A DNA stretch of 64,000 bases from Lates calcarifer (taxonomy: Eukaryota > Chordata > Actinopteri > Centropomidae), in NCBI RefSeq assembly GCF_001640805.2, contig NC_066833.1, positions 13,596,183 through 13,660,182 on the forward strand, read 5' to 3'. The notes below the pieces were generated by a model, which saw only the letters and a list, made by a program, of their open reading frames with translations, did not search any database and was not told the origin of the DNA. A program made the translations under genes and the position numbers. Positions 34,562-44,030 of the stretch are shown here, in pieces; position 1 is the stretch's first letter; each line of letters opens with the position of its first letter.

Positions 34562-37500
34562 GTCTGATGAAGAGATGGTGAAATTTATGCAGTTAATGAA
34601 CTCGATCTGGAACATCTGTGGTAAAGACGTGGTCACGGCCTTTGACCTTTCTCCTTTCAAGGTCATCTGTGACCTCGGAGGTAAGTTTGTGTGTGTGTTT
34701 TTATCAAGTCATCATATCTAATTTCCATAAGGTTGTGGGTTCACAGTCATTAACATTTAAAATCATTGGAGTTGTGTTAACTGAGTGACAGCTGGCCACA
34801 CACCACTTATTTATACAATACAGTGTTAAAAAAAAAAAAGTTACAACACACAGTCAGCTGTGACCTTTATAAGATTGCTCCCAGCCTCTCTAAGCTAATG
34901 ACTCTTAGTGAATCAGTCAACCTTCTCAACACACACAACTCAAAGTCACCTCCACCTGGAGTTTCCCTTGTTATCCAGTCAGAAATTTCAAAGACTCACT
35001 GTGTCACTGTTACATTATTGTGTATCTTTGAGAAGAAAAGTTGACAGTACTTAAATACACATACCAAACAATAATGTTTTACTTATATATTTTCCTCAGG
35101 AACTGACCAAATACAACCGTTTACAGACAGTTACAGTTAATGTTTGCATTGTCATTAAATGTCAAATATTGGTCGATTTTGTCATCACGCCTTGATATAG
35201 TTTTTGTTTGCTTGATTGTTTGTGTTGTGTTTTTGTGTCCTTGTGTTGTTTAAACCTCGTGCTCTGGTCCCAGTAATGTCTGCTTGTGGCTTTCTTTTAC
35301 ATTAAAACTGTTCATAGATGTGCTCTGAGTCGACAAACGTTGCATGGCCAGTGTTGCAAAAACTGACAACTCCCAAACTGTCAACCTTTCCATACACAGA
35401 CGAGTAACTTCCTGTGGCAGCAATGCTAAAAAGCCAACTTTCTGTCACCTTCAGCTGTCAGGATTATTTCAAATTTAAACCTTGATCTCAAAGATTCAAG
35501 AATTATTGTTAGTCAGGGTTAACAGGTGACATATGTGAATATTTTATACTATTTATATATGTATTAAGACCCCTTGAGCTGCTAAAATAAAAGTTACCTT
35601 CTAAGATCAAGACATGTCTGCCACAACAGACAATGCCAGATAATGACTGTAATACAATATTTAGTAGTTTGACAACCAAGAGAGAATGATAAAGAAATTT
35701 ACCTTCAGTGTTTTGTCATAAATATGTGTATTAAAGTACATATTTCTAATTGGTTTCATGTGAATATTGATTAGTCTGATCCTGATATTAATGCCCTGTC
35801 ACCAGAAAGATGTAACACCAATTTCTTGCAGACAAATATAGTGTTGAAGGCTGGCTGTAGTGAGCAGATCTGAGTGTCATGTATGAATGTGAAGCAGGGT
35901 GTTGCAGCCTTGTCAGTCCTCTGTGGATACATAAAGGTCAAAAAGGTAAAGGTAGCTTTTGTCACTGTTCTTAGTGTGTCGTCAAGTCAGTTTTATTTAT
36001 AAAATGTCTTTGAACAGCATATTCCTCACAAAATGCCACTGAGAGCAAATAGCACAATGATACAAATGTGAGGGGAAAAAATAGACAGGAAGACCACAAA
36101 ATGACCTCCACAATGTGAGGCCAGGGCTTCTAAAGAAACGTAGAGACAAGCCAAGAACAGAGCGAGATCTTAAGGAAAAGATGAAAACAAAGATGAAAAA
36201 GGTAAAAATTAATCATCTTCAGTCCCAAGAGTTTTCCTCTCTTACTGAAAAATTGTGATATGAGTAACAGGAAATAAAGCTTTTGTTGCTGAAATGTGAC
36301 CTGTGCTTTTCATACAACAGAAAGCCGCTCAACACAGGTCAGAAAAAAGAAAACTGAGAAAATACATCTCTCTCATCTTATATGAACAAATAAGTCTTTA
36401 CTTCTTTCTGTTTAAATGATTTAAAAACTACAAACAACTACAACTACATTCATCCCACTTGGCACACTGTACCAACACAAGGCGACACACAAGGGTGGCC
36501 ACCTCCTGTGTGTGACACCTCAGCTGACCACACAGGGGAGCTGTGAAGCCACTAAAAGCACATACACGTGCGGATACATACACACATCCAGGACGGACTT
36601 CCTGTCTTTTCTTTTCTTCTCCCTGCAACATTCTCAGCATGGTGTCGTGTGTTCATGTTTATGCATGAAGGTACATCACCAGAGAAGTGTGTGCAAGTGG
36701 ACAGCAGGAGTGTGAAGGGCGTGACTGCTGTGTCCCATTAAGACTTTGTCTCTCACAAGCATCTGTTGTGTCTGCACACACCTGCTGCTCAGGTCCTTCA
36801 TGTGTCTGTCTGTATGTCTGTCCAATTATCTGCCAACTGGCTGACTTTAGTCCAAGTCAGATTTCAACCATCTCTGAGTCCACATTCAAAATAAATATCA
36901 CTTATATGATGAAGGTGCTTTGTTCTGTACTGGTTGTCCGTGGGAAGCACCAACATTTATTATAATGTGACATTTAACACACATTTCAGGGAAACATGTT
37001 TAAAAATATATCATCAGCTGAAAGGTCACAGTGACTCTAAAGATATTCATGGTTCTGAAGCATAATGTTTTTTAATGTAAACAGCTTGCTTCATGTTTTT
37101 TGAAAAAAAAAAAAAGTTGTGGGAAAAACAAGTATAATTTACATAAGAAACTGAGAATATCACAACAGAAGAATGGCCCAGTGTATGTAGTTAAAAACCT
37201 AGCATAGTAAGACTGAATAAATATTTAGAGTAAAATGCACTTAAGTATTAGAAGTTATAGTGCTGGTTTAGATGGATTGTCTCTTTTTGAGTGGTAAAAT
37301 ATTATGACCTTCATGTGTAAACATGTTTAGGGAGGTCTGCTGTCATTGACAATTTCCATTGACCATACATATTTAGTACATGTGGTTTAATCCACAGTAA
37401 TGCATTTGTTTTGCAGGTGAAAATTTTAATCTGCAAGTTATGAACTTTAAACTGCAGCTGTTAGATAAATGTAGCACAGTAAAGAAAAAATAACCTTCTC

Positions 37501-38987
37501 CCAATGCTGATCAAATGTATCTCTAAACCAGAAATTTCTCCCATAGTCAACTGATGTAAACCATTTTTAACAGCGTCACAAAACTGATGGCTCAGACAAC
37601 ATGCAGACAACTGAAAACACAAAGAATAGAGGAGAAATCCTAACAGTGATACAACACAGTCACTGCATTCTAACAATTACAAACCTTCCATCAAAAGGTA
37701 TCATTAACAAACTGAGGAAGCCAGGTTAGCTTGGGGTCTTGTGCAGTGTGTTGTTTGGTTTTGCTCTTCATTGCTGCTCTTTGATTTTTATCCTCTGCTG
37801 ACCCCTGTTTGATGTGAGAGCCAAACAGTAACTGTGTGTGTGTGTGTGTGTGTGTGTAAAACAGAAAGCTATGTAAGAATACAGACTGATAGAGTAGCAG
37901 TAGGTCATGTTTGGGAGGAAGGCACTACAGGGCTTGAAAGATTGCCCTTTACACACATGTACATACACACACACACTCACACAGAGTCCAAGCATTGTAG
38001 GTTTGTCAAAGTGAGATCCTTTGATCCTGTATTCCACCTCACTGCCTCTCTATCACTCTATCCCATTCATACATTCTTCATCTACCGCTCACTTTCTCCC
38101 AGTCTCTGTTTTTCTCTCTATCACTATCTATCACTTTCTCTCTCTCTCGCTGTCTCTTTGTCTGTTTTAAATTCACTTTGTTTTATGAAGCATGAATGAT
38201 GATAATAATGCTGCCAAAGGGATCAAGTTGAAAGTTTCATATTTTCACATTAAATCCCAGTTTGCACCTTCATCCTTTTTTTGTGTCCTTTTCTGGCAAA
38301 AAAGTTAAAAGGCCTTTATTGAGATGGTTATTTCATGATAAAAATCATAAAATCATGGACACATACATGTTAAAAAAAAGAGCTGAGTAACAGTCTTTTA
38401 AACATGTCTCTGACTATGATTTTATGAATTTCATCATGAAATAGCCATTTCAAGGCCTTTTAACTTTTTTGCTGGAGAAAACATATATTTCACTGTAGAC
38501 CAAAGAAGTGCACCAAACCAATCATGAGCCATACTGGCACCATGGCTAAAAGCATGGGTTTTCAAATGCATCAAAATGTAAGGGTTCATGTTTGAGTGTG
38601 CATGAAATCAATTTTTGCCAAGATAAACAAATCAAATTGTGTGGGTGTGATTGTTTCTGTTTGCTTTTCCTTAAACTAGGATTCCTAGACAGCTAGCAGC
38701 TCTGAATCTGTTTCTATATAAAGCTTCTGCCTCTCTGTCACTCTACATTCAGTTCAATTCACTCTGGCTTATTGGCATGAATGTTAGATGAGCCATATTC
38801 CCAAAGCCACCACATACAACTGAATACAAATCATGCAAATAAATAATAGGTACATACCTGTAAGCATCTGTTAACGCTTGAGTGACTTTGTGTGTTGTAT
38901 GTGTGTGTGTGTGTGTGTGTGAATGAGTGATGCACAACCTTGTTAATGAAGGCTCTGTGTATTCATTGTGCAGTGACTAAAAGTAAT

Positions 38988-39023
<36 letters not shown>

Positions 39024-41249
39024 TCACACACACACACACACTCCCTCGCTCTCCAGGCTGCAGTGGAGCATTAGCCAAGCAGTGCACGTCAGCCTACCCA
39101 GAATGCACTATAACGATCTTTGACCTCCCCAAGGTGGTGCGTATGTCGAGGGAACACTTTGTCAGCGAGGCTGACCAGAGGATAAGCTTTCACCAAGGTA
39201 ACGTCATTACGACTGGGTGAAATCACTTGACATTTATAATTGTATACAGCCAGTACAAGTGCAGTTCTCCACGCACACACTAATATTGTATACAGAAAGA
39301 GAACTACCTGCAGTCTCTCAGTCATCCCAGAATAAAATTTTGAATAAGCTTAAAAACTCATTAGTGTCCATGTTATGTTTCTTTTTAATATACTGTTATC
39401 CATAACCCCATTTATGTCTGTTGTTAACATGCTATCTGTAATTAAATATGTTGTCTGAGCCTGTATTTACCCCTGATATTAATTAGCTTTGTTGTTATCT
39501 TGATTCTGCTCACATTGTGATCAGATCTAAATGTGCAAATTACATAAATAGAGCTGGCATGTACCATTTGAAAGAAAGTGATGGTGAAGTCAGGCTACCT
39601 CTCAGCCTGTGAGGATTAACGATTGGTGCCTGCGTTGCCATACACAATCCTCTGTGCCATACACTTCCACTGTTTTTTCAAAAACTAATAAATTAAAAAC
39701 ACATCAGTGAGCCACACTGTGGCACACGTTCACAAACTCCTTTTGCCATGAATCCTCACTTGTGCACCACTTCCATTACTTCTACCATATACAGACTTAC
39801 TCCTGTTTGAGTAAAGCTAGCTAGAAACTTAAGAGCCTTGCTGTTTTAGGAAATGACTGAGCCACAGACAGGGTGGTTAACTTGTCAAGTATTAAGGGAT
39901 GAACTCATTAATTCCTGGCTTTGGTCTTCTGTTGAGATTTGTTGACAGTGACAAGTGTGTGTAGAGTATTGCCAAATTTGAAAACTATTATTCCCTCACA
40001 CCATTGCAGTAGTTGTTAAACTGACTGTATGAAGTCTGCAGGTCCCCACTGCCCATTGATATTGTGTGTACAGTGTTTTTAGTCAATACACAGTACAATC
40101 AAGTGTGACTCTACTTAAAATGAAGGCAGAATAAGACAGTGTTGATGGTGTCACCTGTGTGTCTCCATCCTCCCACTGAGCTGTTGCTGATTTGAAATAT
40201 TGTGTACAGAACTGCCAATTTGTACCTCCTGCATCTTCTGTTGTGTCAGCTCTCCATCACAGCAGCTAATGTGGGGAAAAAAGTTCACAAAGGCCTCCAA
40301 TCTTGAAAGTCTGAGCCAAAATCAATTCCTGCCACTCCTGCTGTTCTCATACCCATAGTGGTGTTGAACACTGCAGGAACCCTAACATGTAAAACATGAA
40401 AAAATGAAATGTACTTTTTCTACCTTACTTTTTTCACGAATGCAGGCAGTTTATTTTACCATTACTGTTTGTCCACTTTAAATAAACAGCAGTGGTGTTG
40501 TGGTGCAAGTCAGGTCTTAGCCAGTGAAGTCCAACAATCCACTTGTAACCAAAATCCCCAAAACATGTCTTTCCCCTCAAAACTAGTTCAGTGGCAGTTT
40601 ACTAGACAGCAGCTGGAAATATGCTGTAATCAGCTGTTAGGTCATATGCATTTGATATAATTTGATTGAAACAGACATCCCCTCTTTGTAGTAATTATGT
40701 TTGAGTATGTAAACCACTAATAGAGGCATTGTCTTATTACTGGAAGGCTTGTCAACAGAATTAATAATTACATGATATAATTAAATCAAATATAGCAGCG
40801 TCTACGGAATTGCAGCGCTATATGGATGTGCGCATGTGTGTGTCTATGTATGTGTATATGTGTGTGTGTGTGTTTTTAGGGGACTTCTTCAAAGACCCCC
40901 TGCCAGAGGCTGACCTCTACATCCTTGCCAGAATCCTCCACGACTGGACAGACGAACGCTGCATAGAGCTACTCAGTAGAGTCTACAAAGCCTGCAAACC
41001 AGGTCTGTGTGTGTGTGTATTTCTCTCTCTCTCTCTGTGTGTGTGTGCGTGCGTGTGTGCGTGTCTTTGAGTGTGAAAGGGATGAGTACTGTTTTTTTTT
41101 CTCTCCTGCTTGAAATGAGATGGCAGATTGTATCCCACAATGCAGCTGATCCCAGAAAAATCTGTCCTCCTGACTTTGATCAGACAGACAGTCACACACA
41201 CACAAGAGCAGCAGACTCTATCAGGAGGCAGGGAACCCTCTTATTTGTG

Positions 41250-41301
<52 letters not shown>

Positions 41302-43762
41302 AGCGCGCGCATATGTGTGTGCATGAGAGGAAGGAAGAAAGGCGAAGAAAAGAAAGAAAGAAGGGAAGGCTAGTTTTACGGGCCGGTGAATGCAACCTGT
41401 CATCTACTTCTCAGTGGAGTCACGGACCTGAGGCCTGTACTACGAATAGAGTTTAACCTCCTCTGATTTAACTCGGGGTCATCAAGGAAAGTCGGGGCTG
41501 ACAAACCTTGACTGCCTCGATCTGTGTTAAACGGTACTACGACGGTGGTTAAGATGTCGGTAAACTGAGTTGGCGTTAAACTTAATCGGAGTTAGTGCGC
41601 GTGAATAAAACGGACGAGCGCCGTATTTCGCAGATGAAGAGCGCACGTTAATTCTGTCGGTTTACCAGAAAAGAGACTAACAACACAATGTAAAACCGCG
41701 GCTGCCAACAAATCCAGGGAGACTTGTCACATGTTCTCTGGGTTCTTAATCTGTAATATGAGATGTAAGGACACGGAAAATATGTGATGATTTTTCGGAT
41801 ACTTGGATTACAGACAACACGTGGGTCACATGTCTGAGAATGAGCTGTTACTGTTAATGATGTTCTGCCTGGAACACTCAGGCTGTATATGTATAAATGT
41901 AATGCTGTTGTGTTCAGTATGAACTTCATGTTAACAGTATTTCAGCCTCAGTGGAAACTGAACCTGGATGAAATATAAACATTCTATAAAGTGCCACACA
42001 TTCATATTTCCCATCATTAATATTGCATATTTTCGTATAGTCTACAGTTACAACAGCCTGTCGCATTATATTGTCTTTCAGGACATTAATGCCCCCCACC
42101 CCCATTTAAATTATTATTCAAGTCGATAATATGCAACACAAATGACGCTAAATTCTGCTGCTTGACTGTGAGAAAAAAAAAAAAAAAAAAAAATTGAAAA
42201 TGGAAAATCCGGAGCATTAAAAAAAACACCATTTATTGGTCCACAGACCTCTACCATCCACTACATACCTTTTTTTTTTTTTGGTCCGGGTGGGGGGGGG
42301 CTGATGGATTAGACCTGCCAGAGTCAGCCTCTCTCAGTTGTTGTGCCAATATCAATTGGTTGCTCCACCTGTGGGGCGGTACTTAGGTAGAAGTAACACA
42401 CACTAACACCGGTAACACGGAGTTAACCACGATCATAAACTGGGAAGTTACACCTGACGTCATTAAGTTACTCCTGCAGTTACCCTGATAAGCCAGTAAC
42501 CTCGCTTCATAGAACAGGCCTCAGGACTTTTTCACAGCAAACATTTTAACATGTCATAGCAGGACACACACAGGTGAAACTAATGGCATCAATTACTGCA
42601 ATGCAGTAATCAACAATGGTAGTAGTTGCACCTGTGTTTGGACTGTTCTGCAGTGACAAGGGTCAATAGGAAGCTTTCTGAATTGCTTGCTAACGTAGTT
42701 TCAGCAGATCAATCTATGGGACAGTCAATATGATCCAGCTTTCTACAACAAAACAGAGTAAACAAAGTTATGAGTTTAGTAACTTATTCATTTGATGATT
42801 ATTTGAGGTAAACCACATTGTTTTGTTTTGTTGCAGTTAGGTCCACAATACTAACAGTAGCTGATTAGGCTTTGCCAGAACACCTGTCGAATTCATACTG
42901 TGACCCCAAGATTCTCCCAGTGTTTCCAGTAATTCATTTCCCTGTCTCCTCCCCTGTGTCTGTCACTGTGTGTATGTGTGTGTGTTTTCCTGCAGAGGTG
43001 TGGAGCAGTACCGGTTACCTGACTCACCTGCTTTCCATTCCTCATCAAGCTCCCCACCCACTCGTTGCCAGATTGTTCTGCATGCTTCTTGGCACAACAC
43101 TCTGGGCTGCTCATTTATTGAGTCTTTTTCCAGTGTTTGTGTCTCTGCAGTCTCCCTCCTGCATCTCCATTCCCCAGCAGCTACCAGTCAGACTCAACAC
43201 CATCCTTCTCCCAGGCAACTTGCCTGCTCGTCGCCCTTCCCCGGCTTCCACACTCACCTGGCTGCCACATGCTGCCTGGTCCTCCAGCTCCTTGTCATCC
43301 CCTGTCATCTGTTCCCTCTGAACTCTCAAATATTCATTAAAATGATTTACCCTTGCCTTCAGCTGTCTGTCTGTGTCTGCTTGGGGGGCCCAAATAAACA
43401 ATTTAAGCCAAATCGTAACATAGAGACAGAGAGAGAGAAACAAGGAAAGAAAAGGAAGCAAAAAAGAGACAGACAGAAATGAACAAACAAACAAAGCTGA
43501 CCTTTTGCTTCATCCTGCAGGAGGTGCTGTGTTGCTGGTGGAGGCGCTCCTCCACGAGGACGGCTCAGGTCCACTAACAGTGCAGCTCTACTCCCTCAAC
43601 ATGCTGGTACAGACGGAGGGCAGGGAGAGGACAGCTGCCCAGTATGCTGCCCTGCTGGCTGCTGCTGGCTTCACCAACATACAACACCGCCTCACTGGGA
43701 AGATCTACGATGCTGTGCTGGGACACAAAGAGACAGGAAAAGACAGACGACCAAAACCCTAG
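27473..43762 (+). CDS. asmt: Acetylserotonin O-methyltransferase (melatonin synthesis), eight coding exons
   Basis: This enzyme methylates N-acetylserotonin with S-adenosylmethionine to make melatonin, mainly in pineal and retina. Exons are 27473-27574, 28424-28598, 28888-29017, 30334-30402, 34562-34680, 39057-39197, 40880-41002 and 43521-43762, all GT-AG and in phase, giving 366 residues (human 345). The start ATG has a strong GCCATGG context. The N-terminal dimerisation/winged-helix region includes CELGVFDVLL (about residues 39-48). The SAM loop is DLGGCSG (about 196-202) and the second SAM acidic site is FDLPKVV. GDFFKDPLPEADLYILARIL (246-265) leads into the catalytic HDW (His266). Substrate residues Asn313 and Gln317 sit in SLNMLVQTEGRERT. 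All are offset by +11 from human numbering. It lacks the N-terminal Maf domain of ASMTL. Teleosts have two asmt paralogues, and the position beside akap17a supports the canonical one. Confidence 0.94.
29018..30333 (+). other. asmt intron 3
   Basis: This is AT-rich unique-looking sequence between the codons of the split Arg in AVR|EGRNQ. No repeat with definable ends was seen. Introns 1 (27575-28423) and 2 (28599-28887) are likewise plain. Confidence 0.5.
30440..30605 (+). repeat. Teleost interspersed repeat with telomere-like TAACCC strings
   Basis: The segment contains 'gacataatgctttccctagc', 'cccttaccctaacc', 'aaccctaaaaccaagcctta' and 'ttgtgaggacc'. I recognise this combination as a dispersed repeat found in many fish genomes, usually followed by a CA tract, as here. 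The TAACCCTAA strings belong to this repeat and do not show an interstitial telomere. Confidence 0.55.
30623..30702. repeat. CA microsatellite, about 80 bp
   Basis: This is a nearly pure (CA)n run with one 'cat' interruption, in asmt intron 4. It is likely to vary in length between individuals. Confidence 0.95.
32357..32387 (+). repeat. Poly(A) run, 31 bases
   Basis: This is a pure A run in asmt intron 4. An AATAAAG string lies about 55 bp upstream (near 32301), so it may mark the 3' end of an old retroposed sequence. I could not identify a source. Confidence 0.7.
32551..33508 (+). mobile_element. Fossil Tc1-like DNA transposon
   Basis: The left end is TA followed by 'cagtggcaagaaaaagtaag' (32551 on). 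The right end, read in reverse complement, begins CAGTGCTGGCGGAAAAAGTA (33508). These form inverted termini with the typical A-rich '...aaaaagtaagt' core of fish Tc1 elements. The interior keeps recognisable transposase-region strings, such as 'ctgctgctctccaaaagcac' (near 33098) and 'acagtgaagtacagtggagg'. No full transposase frame survives; a remnant frame is at 33241-33486. The TA target duplication is intact on the left and altered (TG) on the right. It is inserted in asmt intron 4. Confidence 0.82.
34527..34559 (+). repeat. TG microsatellite forming the asmt exon 5 acceptor tract
   Basis: A run of about 16 TG units leads directly into the acceptor (…tgtgtgtag|GTCTG, exon start 34562). It replaces a normal polypyrimidine tract. 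UG-rich RNA here is a potential TDP-43/CELF binding stretch. Confidence 0.9.
38292..38476. repeat. Foldback: about 80-bp inverted repeat arms with a 29-bp loop
   Basis: The left arm (38292-38371) and right arm (38401-38476) are inverted copies, about 80% matching by eye with one 4-base gap. They share GCAAAAAAGTTAAAAGGCC, TATTTCATGAT, TCATAAAATCAT and ACATGTT. The loop is AT-rich (38372-38400). This is consistent with a palindromic MITE or other foldback element in asmt intron 5. An RNA made from it would form a long hairpin. Confidence 0.75.
38993..39040. repeat. CT then CA microsatellite before asmt exon 6
   Basis: A (CT)n block is followed by 'cactca' and a (CA)n block, ending about 16 bp before the exon 6 acceptor (exon start 39057). 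The CT block may serve as part of the polypyrimidine tract. Confidence 0.85.
39198..40879 (+). other. asmt intron 6
   Basis: This is mostly unique AT-rich sequence. It ends in a TG-rich stretch (about 40830-40872), then TTTTTAG at the exon 7 acceptor. No gene or definable repeat was seen. Confidence 0.5.
41245..41320. repeat. TG microsatellite with a short GCGC alternating tail
   Basis: A long TG run passes into 'gcgcgagcgcgcgcatatgt', so the alternating purine-pyrimidine tract is continuous for about 75 bp. It lies in asmt intron 7, and such tracts can adopt Z-DNA. Confidence 0.85.
41427..42525. mobile_element. Non-autonomous TIR DNA transposon, about 1.1 kb
   Basis: The left end begins CCTGAGGCCTGTACTACGAA (41427). 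The reverse complement of the right end begins CCTGAGGCCTGTTCTATGAA (42525), so 18 of the first 20 bases match. Homology may extend inward (GTTTAACCTC versus GAGGTTACTGGC, weaker). The interior has no transposase frame, with an A run (about 42173-42193), a T run (about 42272) and a G run. No clear target-site duplication was found, so I leave the superfamily open (PIF/Harbinger or ISL2EU-like are possible). It is inserted in asmt intron 7. Confidence 0.7.
42900..43390 (+). repeat. Pyrimidine-rich repeat-like segment
   Basis: This C/T-rich stretch ends with 'attcattaaaatgatttacc' followed by 'tgtctgtctgtgtctgcttg'. That pattern is typical of the 3' end of fish interspersed repeats. Long frames here (for example 42872-43321) have the composition of repeat sequence and no known domain. 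I could not define its edges or family. Confidence 0.3.
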
Positions 43763-44030
43763 GCTACTCACCTACCACGACTGAAAGATCACACCATCTG
43801 AAATTGTTGTGTGACTGTTTGTGTACTTTGAAATGGTTTTCTTTTTTAATTTCACCTTAAGCTTCTTCAAAAATATAAAAAACAGTGTATGACCATATTT
43901 GAGTATTCAAATACAAGGATGATTTTTATGACTGCTTAATTCCGGATACTGTATATTCTTAATGATTGCAGTTTTTCATAATTTGGTATTTTTGAAGACT
44001 CTACAATAAATAGGTTCTTTGGGTTTAAAT
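43763..44030 (+). other. asmt: asmt 3' UTR and poly(A) signal
   Basis: AATAAA is at 44005-44010, about 245 bp after the asmt stop, in AT-rich sequence. This suggests a short 3' UTR that ends near 44025. Confidence 0.6.

Larger units (their letters stand above)
34681..39056 (+). other. asmt intron 5
   Basis: This 4.4 kb intron contains a possible SINE-tail-like string 'gtcagttttatttataaaat' near 35985 and TG tracts at 37833-37857 and 38900-38921. A foldback lies at 38292-38476. Before the exon 6 acceptor are (CT)n at about 38993-39019 and (CA)n at about 39025-39040. No gene was seen. Confidence 0.55.
41003..43520 (+). other. asmt intron 7, repeat-rich
   Basis: This 2.5 kb intron starts with TG/CT-rich sequence directly after the exon 7 donor and contains a long TG/CG tract at about 41245-41320. 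A TIR element occupies 41427-42525. A pyrimidine-rich repeat-like segment follows at about 42900-43390. Confidence 0.55.

Noticed and set aside
42872..43482. Two 149-170 codon frames in asmt intron 7
   Set aside because: They lie in a pyrimidine-rich repeat-like segment, with no conserved domain and no fit to asmt exon phases.
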